A stretch of DNA of 64,000 nt from Pectobacterium punjabense (GCF_012427845.1 NZ_CP038498.1:3720001-3784000); one strand, 5' to 3'; shown: positions 53,389 to 63,961, numbered from the stretch's first letter. The notes: generated by a model from the sequence alone, not told the origin. Program-made: numbers and translations.

Positions 53389-53747
53389 CGGGCCAGCTGT
53401 TCCAATAGGAAATCGCGCAGGACGAGAGCATGGTTGTGCTGCGCATCTTTACTGCCATAAAGCAGCGTTATAGTCTTCTTCTGCTCAAGTAACGCCAACA
53501 GCCTGTTGCACGCCGTCCCCTGCGCTAACTCATTACGATAATAATCCACAAACTCCGCCCAACGTTCAGGCTCAGCGTGGAACCATTTTCGCAGCTCGCT
53601 GCTCGGCGCAATGTCTTTAAACCACTCAACCCCTTCCAGGCGCGTTTTACTGATGCCACGCGGCCACAGGCGGTCAATAAGAAAAGTGGGGGAAGAAAAA
53701 GGGGCGTGCGCATCATACACGCGGATGAGGTGAATCAAATCGGACAT
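53385..53747 (-). CDS. DUF488 family protein (YeaO-like)
   Basis: 120 residues with the DUF488 features IRVYDA, FLIDRLWPRGISK, WFKDIAPSSELRKWF and TLLYGSKD. It is similar to E. coli YeaO, which lies elsewhere in that genome. Function unknown. Upstream the sequence CTAAAAAGGAG is present twice 14 bases apart, giving two possible ribosome binding sites, the second directly before the ATG. Confidence 0.85.
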   Translation of the reverse strand: MSDLIHLIRVYDAHAPFSSPTFLIDRLWPRGISKTRLEGVEWFKDIAPSSELRKWFHAEPERWAEFVDYYRNELAQGTACNRLLALLEQKKTITLLYGSKDAQHNHALVLRDFLLEQLAR

Positions 53748-53821
53748 ACGGCCTCCTTTTTAGCGTCTCCTTTTTAGGGTAGTCAGGTAAGGATAGTCCA
53801 TTTCCCAATCCCTAAAATGCA

Positions 53822-53846
53822 AAACGCTGGCACAAGGCCAGCGTTT
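53822..53846 (-). terminator. Terminator of the rpsF-priB-rpsR-rplI operon
   Basis: Minus strand AAACGCTGGC, loop CTTGT, GCCAGCGTTT, followed by TGCATTTT; 41 bases past rplI. Confidence 0.8.
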
Positions 53847-53886
53847 CACATGTTAACTAAAGCGTTAATTCAACGATAAACGTAAA

Positions 53887-54339
53887 TTATGCTTCAGCAA
53901 CAACAACGACATTCAGTTCAGCAAAGACATCGCTGTGTACCTGGAAGCTCACTTCGTGCTCACCCAGAGTACGCAGAACGCCGTTCGGCAGGCGAACTTC
54001 GCTCTTAGCGATTTCAACACCGGCAGCCGTTACCGCATCAGCGATATCGCGAGTACCGATGGAACCGAACAGTTTACCTTCGTCGCCTGCTTTAGACGCG
54101 ATGGTAACGCTACCCAGTTCTTTGATCTTAGCGGCGCGAGCTTCAGCAGCAGCCAGAACGTCAGCCAGTTTGGCTTCCAGTTCAGCACGGCGTGCTTCGA
54201 AGAACTCAACGTTTTTCTTAGTTGCCGGCACAGCTTTGCCCTGCGGAACCAAGAAGTTACGAGCATAGCCCGCTTTAACGTTTACCTGATCACCCAGGCT
54301 GCCCAGGTTTGCTACTTTATCAAGCAGAATAACTTGCAT
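53887..54339 (-). CDS. rplI: 50S ribosomal protein L9
   Basis: 150 residues. The N-terminal RNA-binding domain ([13 protein letters not shown], then [13 protein letters not shown]) is joined by a long helix to the C-terminal domain (about 80-150). GAGGATAAAGTA precedes the ATG. It is last in the rpsF-priB-rpsR-rplI operon. Confidence 0.99.
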   Translation of the reverse strand: MQVILLDKVANLGSLGDQVNVKAGYARNFLVPQGKAVPATKKNVEFFEARRAELEAKLADVLAAAEARAAKIKELGSVTIASKAGDEGKLFGSIGTRDIADAVTAAGVEIAKSEVRLPNGVLRTLGEHEVSFQVHSDVFAELNVVVVAEA

Positions 54340-54380
54340 TACTTTATCCTCTCAAAGTCTCGTTAATGGACAGTGGCCGA

Positions 54381-54933
<553 letters not shown>

Positions 54934-54938
54934 AACAA

Positions 54939-55400
<462 letters not shown>

Positions 55401-55512
55401 GTATGTGTGCGGCTGAAAAAATGACGCGTAAGTATAGTGCTCGACATTAAAGAACACAAGGAAGAAACACAGGAGTTTTCTGCGTGGTGATATTTCAGCG
55501 TTAGGAGCAAAA

Positions 55513-56265
55513 TTACAGCGTCCGCTGGAAGAAATCAGCCCCCGCCTGCAACGCCGTCGGCGTAATACGATGCGCCACACCTGGCTCGGTCAAATACGTC
55601 AGATTAGCAAGTTGCTCGCGCGCCTGTAATGCCTGGTGGAGACGTGCGCTTTCTGCCGCAGGCACGACATCATCCGCCTCACCATGCCACACAAACAACG
55701 GCCGACTGGACAGTGCCTCCAGCCGCGTGGTGACATCATAATCAGCGAGCTGGGCCGCTAACGCCTGCAACACCGCCTGATTCTCTTCGCGATCGGCCGG
55801 AACCGGAGGAAATAGCGTTGAGGATAACGTGGAGAAGTAGCCAGAACCCATAAATGCCGCCACCGCCGTAATCCAGGGATAGCGCGCCATGCACCCCAGT
55901 GCGCTCATTCCGCCAAGTGACGCGCCGCAAACGCCAACCCGTTCCCCGTCGATCAGACCACGTTGCCGATATTCCGCTACATAACCAGGAAGTTCTTCAA
56001 TATTCGATCGCAGGATATCCCAAAAATGACGCAACCGCTGCGCTTCATCCCCGTCATAACGGGCACCATGCATGGCAGCATCGGGTAGAATCACTCTGAA
56101 TCCAGCCTGAGCCAGCGCATAGCCAAAATACGAGTACACCTCTTTTGACGAGCAGTAACCGTGGAAGAAAAAAATCGTCGGCAGAGGCTGTTCCTTTCTT
56201 CCCGCAGGCACCGCATGAATCACATCTATACCGCTGCCGAGTTTATCCAGTGACATTTCAACCAT
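55513..56265 (-). CDS. yjfP: Alpha/beta-hydrolase (esterase) YjfP
   Basis: 250 residues, carboxylesterase. It has the oxyanion region FFFHGYCSSKEVYSYF, the nucleophile elbow GASLGG, an acidic residue in HGEADDVVPA and the catalytic His in GVAHRITP. It matches E. coli YjfP throughout. The natural substrate is unknown. It ends the conserved backbone block before the accessory region. Confidence 0.9.
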   Translation of the reverse strand: MVEMSLDKLGSGIDVIHAVPAGRKEQPLPTIFFFHGYCSSKEVYSYFGYALAQAGFRVILPDAAMHGARYDGDEAQRLRHFWDILRSNIEELPGYVAEYRQRGLIDGERVGVCGASLGGMSALGCMARYPWITAVAAFMGSGYFSTLSSTLFPPVPADREENQAVLQALAAQLADYDVTTRLEALSSRPLFVWHGEADDVVPAAESARLHQALQAREQLANLTYLTEPGVAHRITPTALQAGADFFQRTL

Positions 56266-56480
56266 ATTTCCCTCGTATTCCGTTCTGTCAGCACACTTTT
56301 ATGTAGCGAAATCGTATTTAGCAACAAGGTCACAACCTTTTACGATAAACCCGCTCACAATAATCTTCCTATCTCAGTAATGTTATTAATTTCATGCTTA
56401 TTTAAGCAGCGCATTTATGTAAATAAAAAAATTGCATTGATCCAGATCAATTACTGAAATGGATATTTACACTCCGTGAT

Positions 56481-56507
56481 TAAATTTTTTTTATTTACTG
56501 CCGTTAA
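56481..56507 (+). promoter_or_regulatory. Sigma-28 promoter of the Cache-domain MCP gene
   Basis: TAAATTTT (56481-56488), an 11-base spacer, GCCGTTAA (56500-56507), against TAAAGTTT-N11-GCCGATAA. Transcription would start near 56515, so the coding start must lie downstream. Confidence 0.75.
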
Positions 56508-56559
56508 CGCATGTGAAGTAAGACTAAAAAATAACCTTTTTATTATAAGAGACACACAT

Positions 56560-58500
56560 ATGTTGGGACTTTCCTTTAAGCACTGGGGTTTGGGTATCAA
56601 GTTATCAATTATCGCCTCCCTAAGCGTGGCGATATTGTTCATAGCTTTCACCCTTACTCTTACCCGCTCCGCAGGCGATCAACTAAAATCGTTGACCCTC
56701 AATGACATGCAGAGCCAGGTGAATGGAGTCACCGACATGATCAACATGTACGATACCAGCCTACAAGCCGAGGTCAGCAACTATACGCGGCTGCTAGCGA
56801 GCTTTCTGCCGACGCGGTTTTCACTGGATACCGTTAACCGTATCCCTTTCGGCAACACACCTCAGCCGACACTAAAGGCTGGCGATACGGTATTGAACCT
56901 TAACACCGAGGTGACGGATGACTTTCTGAGCCGTACTCACGCAATCTCAACAATTTTCGTCCGCGATGGAGAGGATTTTACGCGCATCACTACTTCACTG
57001 AAGAAAGAAGATGGATCGCGCGCAATGGGCACCAAACTCGATCGTGAAAGCCCGGCCTATGCACTTGTCATGAAAGGTGAAACTTACAGTGGGTTAGCAA
57101 CGCTGTTCGGCAAACAGTACATCACCCAGTATCAGCCGATACGCGATAGTGAAAACAAGGTCATCGGTATTCTGTTCGTCGGCGTCGATATCACGAAGCA
57201 ATTTACCGAGATGCAACACACTATTCTGAACAAGAAAATGGGTGAGACAGGCCATTTCTTTGTCCTTAGCACGAAAAAAGGAAAGGATGCAGGTAACTAC
57301 CTTTACCACCAAAGCAATGCCAACCAACGTCCTGACTGGTCAGAAGGTGCATTAGAGAAAGTGCTGGCAACCGGTAATGGTACGATCGAATACGACAACA
57401 ACACGATGACGGGCGAAGAGAAAACCCGGATCATGGTGTATCGCAGCATTCCGCAGTGGAACTGGATTGTTGCAGGCACGGTGAGTAAAGAAAGCTTAAT
57501 GGCAGAGATTAATCATACCCGTAACCTGTTCTTAGGCGGCGGTATTATTCTGGTTCTGCTCTTCGCTGCATTCTTTGTCGTGCTAACGCGCAAATGGCTG
57601 AGCCAGCCGCTGGTTGAAATCGTCAAAGTGGCAGAACAATTTTCTGCCGGTAACCTGACGGCCACGCTTTCCAGCAACCGGAGCGATGAAGTGGGTCGCT
57701 TGATCGATGCGATTAACGGCATCGGGCAGGGGTTAACGACTATCGTGTCGCAGGTAAGAAGCTCCTCTGAGGAAATCAGTGCCAGCACCGATGCGCTTGC
57801 CGCTGATAGTGAAAATATCAGTGAGCAGATTGCCCGTCAGGCCAGCAGCGTCGAAGAAACCTCTGCCAGCATGGAGCAGCTCTCCGCCAGCGTGAAGCAG
57901 AATGCCGATAATGTCTCCGCCGCCAAAGATCTGGCAGAGCAGAGCGCAGCGGCGGCACGCAACGGCAGCCAGACCGTCACCGACTCGGTTTCTACGATGA
58001 GTGACATCAAAAATTCATCGCAGCGGATCGCCGATATCACGACGGTGATCGAATCTATCGCTTTCCAGACCAATATTCTGGCGCTTAATGCTGCCGTAGA
58101 AGCCGCTCGCGCGGGCGAGCACGGCAGAGGCTTCGCCGTGGTTGCTGCTGAAGTGCGCGCGCTGGCACAGCGCAGTTCTACTGCGGTGAAAGAGATCGAA
58201 AGCTTGATTGATGAGTCGCTGGAAAAAATCGAAGCGGGCTACCATTTCTCAGAAAAAACGCAGGCGGTAATGGACGACTTACGTAACCGCATCCTGCAAG
58301 TCAGCACCATCGTGAACGATATTGATATCGCCTCACGCGAGCAGTCCGCCGGTATCAGCCAGGTAAACATCGCGATTGTACAGATTGGTCAGGCAACGCA
58401 GGAAAACGCCATTCTGGTCAACAATTCGGAAGACACGGCGCAGAGTCTGCGTCAGAAAGGCCACCACCTCAGCGAGCTGGTCAGCGTCTTCCGTATTTAA
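56560..58500 (+). CDS. Methyl-accepting chemotaxis protein with Cache-type sensor
   Basis: 646 residues. TM1 is about 12-32, followed by a large periplasmic domain (about 35-320) of the double-Cache kind ([54 protein letters not shown]), then TM2 about 322-343, HAMP and a signalling domain with tip [20 protein letters not shown]. The frame is open to 56476, but the sigma-28 promoter at 56481-56507 lies inside that extension, so the ATG at 56560 is the start. Double-Cache receptors often bind amino acids or small organic acids; the ligand is not predictable here. Confidence 0.93.
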   Translation: MLGLSFKHWGLGIKLSIIASLSVAILFIAFTLTLTRSAGDQLKSLTLNDMQSQVNGVTDMINMYDTSLQAEVSNYTRLLASFLPTRFSLDTVNRIPFGNTPQPTLKAGDTVLNLNTEVTDDFLSRTHAISTIFVRDGEDFTRITTSLKKEDGSRAMGTKLDRESPAYALVMKGETYSGLATLFGKQYITQYQPIRDSENKVIGILFVGVDITKQFTEMQHTILNKKMGETGHFFVLSTKKGKDAGNYLYHQSNANQRPDWSEGALEKVLATGNGTIEYDNNTMTGEEKTRIMVYRSIPQWNWIVAGTVSKESLMAEINHTRNLFLGGGIILVLLFAAFFVVLTRKWLSQPLVEIVKVAEQFSAGNLTATLSSNRSDEVGRLIDAINGIGQGLTTIVSQVRSSSEEISASTDALAADSENISEQIARQASSVEETSASMEQLSASVKQNADNVSAAKDLAEQSAAAARNGSQTVTDSVSTMSDIKNSSQRIADITTVIESIAFQTNILALNAAVEAARAGEHGRGFAVVAAEVRALAQRSSTAVKEIESLIDESLEKIEAGYHFSEKTQAVMDDLRNRILQVSTIVNDIDIASREQSAGISQVNIAIVQIGQATQENAILVNNSEDTAQSLRQKGHHLSELVSVFRI

Positions 58501-58510
58501 CATCCACCCA

Positions 58511-58707
58511 TACCCTAAATAATTCGAGTTGCAGGCAGGCGGCAATCGCACGAATCCCCAAGAGCTTACATAAGTAAGTGACTGGGGTGACAAATCTGCC
58601 GGGAGCAGATTTGAACGCTGCTTGCAGCGGCCCTTTAGGGCGAGGCCCACGACGGGCCGAGTATTTAAGAGAAGCCAACGCACATGCAGCTTGAAGTATG
58701 ACAGGTA
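58511..58707. repeat. 197-bp dispersed palindromic repeat with inverted ends
   Basis: The ends TACC...TTCGAGTTGCAGG and, inverted, TACC...TTCAAGCTGCATG are imperfect inverted repeats. The body contains AAGAGCTTACATAAGTAAGTG, GGGCGAGGCCCACGACGGGCC and GAAGCCAACGCACATGCAG. I recognise this as an abundant non-coding repeat of Pectobacterium and related genera, here in a longer form with an internal GC-rich insert (about 58591-58672). Confidence 0.6.
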
Positions 58708-58801
58708 TAGCGGCCATCAAAGGTATTGCGCGATGGCCGCCACTTAAGTATTATGCCGACGTTTTTTCACCCATCCCCCCACTGACAAAGGAGACGACAT
58801 C

Positions 58802-58846
58802 ATGACAACACTTACTCTGATTCTTTGCAGGACATCTCGGGACTAA
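58802..58846 (+). CDS. Possible 14-codon leader peptide upstream of rtcB-prfH
   Basis: ATG to TAA encodes MTTLTLILCRTSRD. AAGGAG (58788-58793) is 8 bases before the ATG, a near-ideal ribosome binding site and stronger than that of the following rtcB gene. It could be a leader peptide, or the remains of a longer gene broken by a stop. Speculative. Confidence 0.35.
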   Translation: MTTLTLILCRTSRD

Positions 58847-58929
58847 TTCCGCATTCTTTTCCGCTTTGCGTTATCCCCCCAGCTGTAGCCTGCCTTACCC
58901 TATTTTTAAATTGATCAGCAGGATGATCT

Positions 58930-60051
58930 ATGGGCAATGCTATTCGCTCTATTTCGGCGCGCGTCAGTGTGATCGCGACGGAAAATACCTGGATTGAAGA
59001 TAAAGCAATCCAACAGCTTCAAATTACCTCACAGCTTCCCGATATGGTACGTGTGGCCGGTATGCCAGATTTGCACCCAGGCCGCGGTTACCCCATTGGG
59101 GCAGCATTTTTTTCACAACAGCGCTTCTACCCCGCTCTGGTTGGAAATGATATCGGCTGCGGCATGGCGCTATGGCGCACTGGCCTGAACGCCAACAAAA
59201 TTTCGCTGGATAAGCTGGAAAAACGGCTTGGCAATATCGATGGGCCACTAGAAGACGATGACAATATTCCACCCAAGCTGGCAGATTTCCGCTATTCGCT
59301 GGGCACCATCGGCGGCGGTAACCACTTTGCAGAATTGCAGCAGCTTGATGAAATTTATCAGCCAGATACGCTGCACGATCTGCGCATTGATCCTAAACAA
59401 CTGCTGTTGCTCGTGCATAGCGGCTCACGCGGATTAGGACAAACCATACTGGAAGCCCACGTGCGGGAATTCGGTCATCAGGGTCTTGAAGCCAACACAC
59501 CAGCCGCAGAAGCCTATCTGGCACAGCATCAGTTTGCGCTGACGTTTGCCACCCACAATCGGCGACTGATCGCTCAGCGAATGCTGGAACGTTGGCATAC
59601 GGAAGGCGATGCCGCACTGGACGTGAACCACAATCTAGTGACACCGACAACGATTGAAGGCATTTCCGGCTGGCTGCACCGCAAAGGCGCGACACCCGCC
59701 GACTGCGGCCCGGTTATCATCCCCGGCTCACGCGGCGACTACAGCTATATCGTCCAACCTATCCCTCACGCCGACAGCCTGTATTCACTGGCACATGGCG
59801 CGGGGAGAAAGTGGATGCGCACGGAGTGTAAAGATCGTCTGTCTTCACGTTACAGCGTCCAGCAACTGGCGCGTACTCGCTTCGGCAGCCGCGTAATTTG
59901 CCAGGACAGGCAGTTGATTTTTCAGGAAGCCCCGGAGGCCTACAAACCGATAGACAGCGTGATTGGCGCGATGCAGCAGGCGGGATTAATCACGCTGATT
60001 GCACGCCTGAAACCGGTGCTCACCTATAAAACGCGCGGGGAGGATAAATGA
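58930..60051 (+). CDS. RtcB-family RNA ligase (RtcB2 type), partner of PrfH
   Basis: 373 residues, shorter than the general E. coli RtcB (about 408). RtcB joins 2',3'-cyclic phosphate (or 3'-phosphate) and 5'-OH RNA ends using GTP and Mn. Visible metal ligands are D74 and C77 (NDIGCG), H132 (GGGNHFAE), H163 (VHSGSRG) and H234 (DVNHN); H289 (AHGAGR) is the expected guanylation site. It begins [25 protein letters not shown], as in the family. It overlaps prfH by 4 bases (ATGA), and no rtcA or rtcR is present. This arrangement defines the rtcB2-prfH module, reported to mend 16S rRNA cut at the decoding centre. Confidence 0.93.
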   Translation: MGNAIRSISARVSVIATENTWIEDKAIQQLQITSQLPDMVRVAGMPDLHPGRGYPIGAAFFSQQRFYPALVGNDIGCGMALWRTGLNANKISLDKLEKRLGNIDGPLEDDDNIPPKLADFRYSLGTIGGGNHFAELQQLDEIYQPDTLHDLRIDPKQLLLLVHSGSRGLGQTILEAHVREFGHQGLEANTPAAEAYLAQHQFALTFATHNRRLIAQRMLERWHTEGDAALDVNHNLVTPTTIEGISGWLHRKGATPADCGPVIIPGSRGDYSYIVQPIPHADSLYSLAHGAGRKWMRTECKDRLSSRYSVQQLARTRFGSRVICQDRQLIFQEAPEAYKPIDSVIGAMQQAGLITLIARLKPVLTYKTRGEDK

Positions 60052-60671
60052 TATTACTTCAACTTTCTGCCGCGCAGGGACCGGACGAATGCATGCTCGC
60101 AACGGCAAAAGCGTTACAAGCTCTACTACGCGATGCAGCACGACAAAGTATCGAGTGTGAAATTATCGAAACCGAAGCAGGGAAACGTTCCGGTACGCTA
60201 CGTTCCGCACTGGTTCTGTTAAACGGCGATCGGGCGGAACCGCTGGCTGCCAGCTGGTGCGGTACGCTCCAGTGGACGTGCAATAGCCCCTGGCGTAAAG
60301 GGGGTGGACGTAAGAACTGGTTTATCGGCGTCGCACGCTTTCATCAGGAGCAGGCGTTTGCCGATAACGAGATTCGTTTTGAAGCCACGAAATCCTCCGG
60401 TCCCGGCGGGCAGCATGTGAATAAAACCGAGTCTGCCGTCCGCGCTACCCATGTCGCCAGCGGCATCACGGTGAAAGTGCAGAGTGAACGCAGCCAACAC
60501 GCGAATAAGCGTCTGGCCTGTTATCTCATCGCCTACCGTCTGGAAACGCTACAGCAACAGCAACACGCCGAACTACGCGCGCAGCGGCGTCTGTTCCACC
60601 ATCAGATAGCGCGCGGCAATCCGGTAAAAGTCTTCAAGGGCGAAGATTTTACGCTGGTTGCTTCCCACTAA
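60048..60671 (+). CDS. prfH: Peptide chain release factor homologue PrfH
   Basis: 207 residues. A class-I release-factor catalytic domain with the GGQ motif at 120-122 ([17 protein letters not shown]), but no domain able to read stop codons (no PxT or SPF recognition loop) and a much shorter length than RF1/RF2 (about 360). The C-terminal basic helix ([18 protein letters not shown]) fits ribosome binding. Reported to release peptides from ribosomes whose decoding centre is damaged, letting the RtcB2 partner religate the RNA. Its start overlaps the rtcB stop, so the two are translationally coupled. Confidence 0.93.
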   Translation: MILLQLSAAQGPDECMLATAKALQALLRDAARQSIECEIIETEAGKRSGTLRSALVLLNGDRAEPLAASWCGTLQWTCNSPWRKGGGRKNWFIGVARFHQEQAFADNEIRFEATKSSGPGGQHVNKTESAVRATHVASGITVKVQSERSQHANKRLACYLIAYRLETLQQQQHAELRAQRRLFHHQIARGNPVKVFKGEDFTLVASH

Positions 60672-60680
60672 CCTCAACTA

Positions 60681-60707
60681 ACGGGCGGGCATCGATTGCC
60701 TGCCCGT
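60681..60707 (+). terminator. Terminator after prfH
   Basis: ACGGGCGGGCA, loop TCGAT, TGCCTGCCCGT with one mismatch, followed by GATTTTCC. It starts 9 bases after the stop. Confidence 0.65.
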
Positions 60708-60779
60708 GATTTTCCCCCTCGCTAAAGAGAGGGCTATCAGTGCGCTGAGAGCGTTCCCGTATCATCACGCAATGGCGCA

Positions 60780-61178
60780 TCAGTACGACATACACGCCGC
60801 ATTCAGAATCCCACCGCTGAGCGAAGCAGCACAGAGAAAAGCACCGGACGCAATATCGTTATTCTGGATATGTTGGCTGAGACGCGGCATATACAGGCGC
60901 ACCGCGAAATAAATCAACAGTTGCACCACCAGCGCGACCACGCCCCAGGTGATGTAATCCACGAGGCTCACCGAATTAATCGCCGCACTGGAAAGTGGAA
61001 TCACATAACCAATCAACGCCCCACCAAATCCAATCGCGGCCGTACCGTTGTTCTCTTTAATCAGCGCCCACTCATCATGCGGCGTAACGCGGGTATAAAT
61101 AAACAAAAAGGCCAGCACCATGGCAAACCCGATAAAGAAATAGGACGCGAAAGCGAGTAGCGACGTAATAATAGGCAT
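60780..61178 (-). CDS. DUF350 inner-membrane protein, YjfL-like (UPF0719)
   Basis: 132 residues with four predicted membrane helices (about 5-27, 48-66, 75-97, 108-130), a repeated DUF350-type layout with EWALIKENNGTAAIGFGGALIGY in the loop/helix 2 region. It resembles E. coli YjfL, which lies in the same general chromosomal neighbourhood. Function unknown. The frame is open to 61304; the ATG at 61178 has AAGGA 9 bases before it and gives the family length. Confidence 0.85.
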   Translation of the reverse strand: MPIITSLLAFASYFFIGFAMVLAFLFIYTRVTPHDEWALIKENNGTAAIGFGGALIGYVIPLSSAAINSVSLVDYITWGVVALVVQLLIYFAVRLYMPRLSQHIQNNDIASGAFLCAASLSGGILNAACMSY

Positions 61179-61534
61179 AGCGATATTCCTTTTAAATGAG
61201 ACACGTTGGCGCGCCAGCAATAGGTAAGGGAAAGAATGGAGAATTATAGATGATTCGTGCAGAGCAAAGCGCTTATTGATAAACAATGCAGGAATCCCCC
61301 GCACGGCGCTTTACCACTCTGGCCGTTGTATCCACACGAATATCCTCACATTGTTTGAGAAAATGAATAAGTATTGCGTCTGAAATGCCGATAACGGATG
61401 AGGCATTTTTTATCAGTGATATAGGAGTCTGTTCCACTTTCATCACCTGCCCTTTTTACACAACACACAACGACAACTAATCCGTTATTGGCCTGCTATG
61501 ACGGTAATAATTAATGAACAAAAGGAAGAAGTTT
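61179..61534. other. Intergenic region between the YjfL-like gene and the last MCP gene
   Basis: 356 bases. It holds the sigma-28 promoter at 61368-61394 and a 140-base leader to the MCP gene. The region near 61200-61320 has no recognisable feature. Confidence 0.5.
61368..61394 (+). promoter_or_regulatory. Sigma-28 promoter of the MCP gene at 61535-63070
   Basis: TAAGTATT (61368-61375), an 11-base spacer, GCCGATAA (61387-61394). The -10 box is a perfect consensus; the -35 box matches at five of eight positions. Confidence 0.7.
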
Positions 61535-63070
61535 ATGCTGCGCTGGATGTCATTTCAAAACCTGTCGGTAACACGCAAGTTATTGGTAGGGTTTGGTTTA
61601 TTGCTCATCATGGGAGTAATCCTTTCCATGGTCGGCTTTTATGGATTATACAATAGCGACCAATCATTAAAGCGCATCAGCCGTCTGGGTGCCATTTATG
61701 ACAAGACCGTTGTCGCCCGAGAAGGTAACTTTGGTTATGCGCTAGAACGTAAGGCGCAGTATCTGGAACAGCATGACAGCGCTATCGGCAATATCAGTGG
61801 AGAGCTATCAGCACTGCTGAAGGAAATTGATACGGGACACTGGCCTGCGGAAGATAAAAGCGCCATTCAGGATATCAGCGCGTCGCTCAATACCTACCTG
61901 ACCCAGCGCCAGCAGGTCATGAGCCCGGATGTCAGCCAACAGCGGCTCAGTGAATTGAACGATCAAATGGCGCTGTTGCAGGAAAATATCAATAAGCTTT
62001 ACTTCACGGAAGAGAGCCGCGCGGGCCGTAACGTCATCAGCAGCGATATTCAACTGGGCGTGATTACGCTGATTGCCATCATACTCGGCCTGACCACCGC
62101 AATTGTTATTTCACGGCAGATCGTTCGCCCATTACACCAGGCGCTACACGCGACTCGCGCCATTGCAGAAGGCGATCTCACGGTACACCTTCACAATGAA
62201 CGCCGTGATGAGTTAGGCCAGCTGATTTCGGCTATGGGGCAGATGAACAACAATCTGCACAGCATGATTGATAAAATTCGCCTCAGCGCGAATCAGATCT
62301 CCTCTGCCGCAGGGGAAATTACCGCCGGTAATGCCGATCTTTCCGTCCGAACCACGCAGCAAGCTGCTGCACTGGAAGAAACCGCCGCCAGTATGGAACA
62401 GCTGACGTCAACGGTAAAACAAAATGCCGATAACGCCCATCAAGCCAACCGGCTGGTTATGGACGCCTCTGATACCGCAAATCAGGGGGGAGAACAGGTT
62501 TCTAAAGCGGTTAATACCATGCACGGCATCGCACAGAGTTCTCACCGTATTGCTGAAATCACTTCAATGATTAACAGCATCGCGTTCCAGACTAATATTC
62601 TGGCGCTCAACGCAGCAGTAGAGGCTGCGCGAGCCGGTGAACAAGGTCGTGGTTTTGCCGTCGTCGCCAGTGAGGTACGCAATCTGGCACAGCGCAGCGC
62701 GCAGGCCGCAAAAGAGATCGATACGCTCATTGGCGAGTCAGTTTCACAGATTAATAACGGTGCGGCACTCGTTAACAGCGCAGGGAAAACAATGGAGGGG
62801 ATTGTACAGTCCGTGACACAGGTCCACACCATAATGAAAGACATTACTACCGCCTCGGACGAGCAACATCGCGGTATTTCTCAGGTCGGTCAGGCAATCA
62901 TAGAGATGGATCAGAACACGCAGCAAAATACCGTGCTGGTCGAGCAATCCTCTTCTGCCGCTCACTCGCTGGAGCAACAGGCGATCGTGCTTTCTGATGC
63001 CGTTTCTGTCTTCCGGCTTTTACATCCTTCACAGCAAGACCTTCGCAGGCTGGCAAACCCCGCGGCCTAA
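61535..63070 (+). CDS. Methyl-accepting chemotaxis protein (four-helix-bundle sensor)
   Basis: 511 residues. TM1 is about 12-33 ([19 protein letters not shown]), followed by a helical periplasmic domain of about 145 residues, TM2 about 176-195 ([20 protein letters not shown]), HAMP and a signalling domain with tip [20 protein letters not shown]. It ends [12 protein letters not shown], without a CheR pentapeptide. An upstream in-frame ATG (61514) lacks a ribosome binding site, while AGGAAG precedes the ATG at 61535; the shorter form is preferred but not certain. Ligand unknown. Confidence 0.92.
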   Translation: MLRWMSFQNLSVTRKLLVGFGLLLIMGVILSMVGFYGLYNSDQSLKRISRLGAIYDKTVVAREGNFGYALERKAQYLEQHDSAIGNISGELSALLKEIDTGHWPAEDKSAIQDISASLNTYLTQRQQVMSPDVSQQRLSELNDQMALLQENINKLYFTEESRAGRNVISSDIQLGVITLIAIILGLTTAIVISRQIVRPLHQALHATRAIAEGDLTVHLHNERRDELGQLISAMGQMNNNLHSMIDKIRLSANQISSAAGEITAGNADLSVRTTQQAAALEETAASMEQLTSTVKQNADNAHQANRLVMDASDTANQGGEQVSKAVNTMHGIAQSSHRIAEITSMINSIAFQTNILALNAAVEAARAGEQGRGFAVVASEVRNLAQRSAQAAKEIDTLIGESVSQINNGAALVNSAGKTMEGIVQSVTQVHTIMKDITTASDEQHRGISQVGQAIIEMDQNTQQNTVLVEQSSSAAHSLEQQAIVLSDAVSVFRLLHPSQQDLRRLANPAA

Positions 63071-63080
63071 CCCCAACGAC

Positions 63081-63106
63081 AGAGAGGTGCCTTATAGCAC
63101 CTCTCT
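63081..63106. terminator. Perfect hairpin between the MCP gene and rlmB
   Basis: AGAGAGGTGC, loop CTTATA, GCACCTCTCT: a 10-bp stem between convergent genes. Confidence 0.65.
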
Positions 63107-63126
63107 GCTATCAGATACGACGCTAA

Positions 63127-63858
63127 TCACCCGCGCTGGCGAACGGCTTCAAACAGACACACGCCAGTGGCAACAGACACGTTCAGTGAAGACACGCTGC
63201 CCGCCATCGGAATACTGATCAGCTCATCGCAGTGCTCACGGGTCAGGCGACGCATCCCTTCCCCTTCCGCGCCCATCACCAGCGCCAACGGCCCGGTCAG
63301 TTTACTTTGGTACAACGTATGATCTGCTTCACCCGCCGTGCCGACGATCCAGATATTACGCTCTTGCAGCAGGCGCATCGTGCGAGCCAGATTGGTCACG
63401 CTGATGACTGGCACCGTTTCCGCTGCCCCACAGGCCACCTTCTTCACCGTCGCATTCAACTGTGCCGAACGATCGCGGGGCACAATCACCGCATGCACGC
63501 CAGCGCCATCAGCATTACGCAGGCACGCGCCCAGATTATGCGGATCGGTCACGCCGTCCAATATCAACAGGAAAGGCGTTTCCAGATTGTCTAACATCGC
63601 AGGCAGATCGTTTTCCTGATATTTCCGCCCTTCTTTGACCTTCGCTACGATCCCCTGATGCACCGCGTCTTCAGCCTGCTTATCCAGCCACTGCCGATTC
63701 GCCACTTGAATGACGATACCTTGCGCTTCCAGCTCGGCAATCACAGGCTGAAGGCGACGATCGTCGCGCCCTTTCAGAACAAAAACTTCCAGAAAACGCT
63801 GCGGGTCGCGCTCAAGCAGTGCTTTAACCGCGTGGATACCGTAAATAATTTCGCTCAT
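63127..63858 (-). CDS. rlmB: 23S rRNA (guanosine-2'-O)-methyltransferase RlmB
   Basis: SPOUT-class enzyme methylating G2251 of 23S rRNA. 243 residues. An N-terminal substrate-binding domain ([16 protein letters not shown], about 1-75) precedes the knotted methyltransferase domain with [20 protein letters not shown] (about 106-125), [10 protein letters not shown] and [20 protein letters not shown]. It follows rnr on the same strand, as in E. coli. Confidence 0.97.
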   Translation of the reverse strand: MSEIIYGIHAVKALLERDPQRFLEVFVLKGRDDRRLQPVIAELEAQGIVIQVANRQWLDKQAEDAVHQGIVAKVKEGRKYQENDLPAMLDNLETPFLLILDGVTDPHNLGACLRNADGAGVHAVIVPRDRSAQLNATVKKVACGAAETVPVISVTNLARTMRLLQERNIWIVGTAGEADHTLYQSKLTGPLALVMGAEGEGMRRLTREHCDELISIPMAGSVSSLNVSVATGVCLFEAVRQRG

Positions 63859-63920
63859 TAATACTCTTCAAATTAACCATAACAGGCAGAGCCTGTTCAT
63901 TAGAGATAGAGGCTTACCCG

Positions 63921-63948
63921 GCTTCCTCCTCTACATCGAGGAGGAAGC
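63921..63948 (-). terminator. Intercistronic hairpin between rnr and rlmB
   Basis: GCTTCCTCCTC, loop TACATC, GAGGAGGAAGC: an 11-bp perfect stem, extendable by three more pairs. There is no T-tract on the minus strand, so it may be a processing or stabilising element rather than a terminator. Confidence 0.5.
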
Positions 63949-63961
63949 TGGCTAGTTAACC

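Larger units (their letters stand above)
58501..58929. other. Intergenic region between an MCP gene and rtcB
   Basis: 429 bases: the palindromic repeat (58511-58707), then about 90 bases with no feature, then a very short reading frame with a strong ribosome binding site (58788-58846), then 83 bases of leader to rtcB. Confidence 0.6.

Noticed and set aside
56476..56559. 28-residue N-terminal extension of the Cache MCP
   Set aside because: It would begin upstream of the sigma-28 promoter and lacks a ribosome binding site.
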